A stretch of DNA of 64,000 nt from Parapedobacter koreensis (GTDB lineage Bacteria; Bacteroidota; Bacteroidia; Sphingobacteriales; Sphingobacteriaceae). The notes under the pieces were generated by a model. That model was not told the origin of the DNA, searched no databases, and saw nothing but the letters and a program-made list of their open reading frames with translations. Of the stretch, positions 62,651 to 64,000 are shown piece by piece (positions within the stretch are counted from its first letter, which is position 1; every line of letters starts with the position of its first letter). The stretch lies in contig NZ_FNZR01000002.1 in the NCBI RefSeq assembly GCF_900109365.1, positions 372,001 to 436,000 on the forward strand, written 5' to 3'. Both the position numbers and the translations under genes were made by a program.

Positions 62651-63595
62651 ATGCCCTTGCAATTCAATCCGGTAAAACTTTTTTCCGGTTCCGGATCCAC
62701 GGAATTAGCCCATAAAATTGCCCTGTCTTATGGCAAAGATCTTGGCAAAATGACCGTCTCATGCTTCAGCGACGGCGAAATCCAGCCGTTTTATAATGAG
62801 TCTGTCCGTGGATGCGACGTATTTCTTATCCAGTCTACCAACCAACCCACGGACCACCTGTTCGAATTGCTATTGATGATTGATGCGGCCAAACGGGCGT
62901 CTGCGCACTACATCACGGCCGTGGTGCCTTACTTTGGTTTTGCCCGGCAGGATCGCAAAGACAAACCTCGTGTAGCCATTGGTGCCAAGATGATTGCCAA
63001 CCTCATCACCGCCGCCGGTGCGCACCGCATCATGACCATGGATCTCCATGCGGCCCAGATACAAGGCTTCTTTGACATTCCCGTCGACCACCTGGATGCC
63101 TCGGTCATCTTTGTACCACATATCAAATCGCTCAACTTGCCGAACCTGACCATTGCCTCTCCTGATATGGGCGGCTCGTACCGTGCGCGTACGTTTGCCA
63201 AGTTTTTCAATGCCGAGGTGGTCATCTGCGATAAGCAGCGCAAACGGGCCAACGAAATCGAATCCATGTCTATCATCGGCGACGTCACCGGGCAAGACAT
63301 TGTCCTTATTGACGATATCTGCGATACTGCCGGCACCTTATCCAAGGCCGCTTCACTCATTATGGAAAACGGAGCGACAAGCGTGCGGGCAGTATGTACC
63401 CATCCCGTATTGTCCGGCAAGGCCTACGAGACCATTGAAAATTCTGCGCTTACCGAACTCATTGTCACCGATACCATCCCATTGAAACATCCCAGTCCCA
63501 AAATTAAGGTCCTTTCTACCGCTAACTTGTTTGCAGAAGCCATCAAGAACGTCAATGAGCATGGTTCCATCAGCGATCTATTCAAAGTAGAATAA
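62651..63595 (+). CDS. prs: Ribose-phosphate pyrophosphokinase
   Basis: A 314-residue enzyme making PRPP from ribose 5-phosphate and ATP for nucleotide, His and Trp synthesis. Seen: FSGSGSTELAHKIA, FARQDRKDKPRVAIG, DLHAAQIQGFFDIPVDHL, and the PRPP-binding loop IVLIDDICDTAGTLSKAA. Length is normal. The ribosomal L25 gene follows after 70 bp with its own -7 box. Confidence 0.97.
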   Translation: MPLQFNPVKLFSGSGSTELAHKIALSYGKDLGKMTVSCFSDGEIQPFYNESVRGCDVFLIQSTNQPTDHLFELLLMIDAAKRASAHYITAVVPYFGFARQDRKDKPRVAIGAKMIANLITAAGAHRIMTMDLHAAQIQGFFDIPVDHLDASVIFVPHIKSLNLPNLTIASPDMGGSYRARTFAKFFNAEVVICDKQRKRANEIESMSIIGDVTGQDIVLIDDICDTAGTLSKAASLIMENGATSVRAVCTHPVLSGKAYETIENSALTELIVTDTIPLKHPSPKIKVLSTANLFAEAIKNVNEHGSISDLFKVE

Positions 63596-63624
63596 TGGTA
63601 CTTTTAATTATCGAATAATTTGCA

Positions 63625-63632
63625 TACCTTTG
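63625..63632 (+). promoter_or_regulatory. -7 element of the L25 gene
   Basis: TACCTTTG fits TAnnTTTG; predicted start near 63637, about 29 nt before the ATG at 63666. Confidence 0.45.
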
Positions 63633-63665
63633 CGGCCTTAATTTTATTTATAATTTAGATTCAAA

Positions 63666-64000
63666 ATGAAATCAATTGCTATTAGCGGTTCTTTAAGAAA
63701 GAACGTAGGGAAAAGAGATGCGAAAGAGCTACGCTACGCTGGTAAAGTACCCGCAGTGCTCTATGGTGGTGACAAACAATACCACTTTTCCGTATCCGCA
63801 ACTGATTTGAAGCCGGCAATCTATACGCCGGATATTCAATTCATCGATTTGGACGTCGAAGGCCAAAAATTCCAAGCCGTCGTACAAGACGCACAATTCC
63901 ATCCATTGACGGATAAGATTCGCCACGTGGATTTCCTGGAATTAAATGACAAAAAAGAAGTTGCATTGGAAGTTCCCATCAAGCTTACCGGCACATCCCC
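63666..64000 (+). CDS. rplY: 50S ribosomal protein L25/general stress protein Ctc (3' end outside window)
   Basis: The first 111 codons are read from the ATG at 63666. The N-terminus SIAISGSLRKNVGKRDAKEL, then YAGKVPAVLYGG and FHPLTDKIRHVDFLELN, match the L25/Ctc family that binds 5S rRNA. Residues from about 100 (KKEVALEVPIKLTG) begin the C-terminal TL5-like beta domain, so this is the long CTC form. The stop is outside the window. Confidence 0.95.
   Translation, partial: MKSIAISGSLRKNVGKRDAKELRYAGKVPAVLYGGDKQYHFSVSATDLKPAIYTPDIQFIDLDVEGQKFQAVVQDAQFHPLTDKIRHVDFLELNDKKEVALEVPIKLTGTS

Noticed and set aside
1-64000. CRISPR arrays, insertion sequences, prophage or integrase genes
   Set aside because: No direct repeats with regular spacing, no transposase or phage gene product was recognised.

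Overview
The window is bacterial chromosome from a member of the Bacteroidota, most likely Sphingobacteriaceae; a Parapedobacter-like genome would fit, but the genus is inference. The evidence is two TonB-dependent receptors with N-terminal carboxypeptidase-regulatory-like domains, two DUF2723 proteins, HU-CCDC81/SPOR and M56 proteins, and the Bacteroidota promoter signature (TAnnTTTG at -7, often with TTG about 20 bp upstream) in front of many genes. Shine-Dalgarno sequences are mostly absent. GC content looks near 50 percent and coding density is high. I see no prophage, insertion sequence, rRNA or CRISPR array.

Layout. 1-4.6 kb (minus): TonB-dependent siderophore-type receptor, PepSY membrane protein, a 61-residue membrane protein and a truncated serine hydrolase lipoprotein. 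4.8-9 kb: acetyl/succinyl-CoA transferase, divergent AraC regulator, DUF1080 lipoprotein and an alpha/beta hydrolase. 9-19 kb: housekeeping genes (rpsT, a TrmH-family methyltransferase, sucD, a DtxR/MntR-type regulator, smpB, a thioesterase, a membrane-anchored MutS-like ATPase, pcm, priA, a DUF423 protein). 19-31 kb: larger accessory genes, namely an 877-residue anchored propeller-like protein, an OafA-type acyltransferase, a ThuA/sugar-dehydrogenase/PKD/cytochrome c fusion, a DUF6695-like protein with panD, and a TonB-dependent receptor with a helical-repeat partner, followed by a roughly 470-bp structured non-coding repeat.

31-39 kb: DUF763, a sugar-acid dehydratase/SDR operon with a complex control region, a DHH phosphoesterase, an FKBP lipoprotein, TatD and asparaginase. 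39-48 kb (minus): an envelope locus running TPR protein, outer-membrane barrel, HU-CCDC81/SPOR protein, ExbB, ExbD, TonB and FolC. 48-51 kb: pyrR-pyrB and a RES/Xre toxin-antitoxin pair. 51-62 kb (minus): an M56 peptidase with no BlaI next to it, a YCF48-like propeller, a TlpA-like thioredoxin and two DUF2723 paralogues separated by a WYL regulator. 62-64 kb: tRNA-Gln, prs and the start of a ribosomal protein L25 gene.

Candidates for something less described are the inverted-ended element at 30.7-31.1 kb, the possible small RNA or attenuator plus operator before the dehydratase, the perfect 20-bp inverted repeat embedded in the sucD promoter, the orphan M56 gene with its own promoter dyad, and the DUF2723-WYL-DUF2723-TlpA-YCF48 gene group. 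None can be called a new system from sequence alone.
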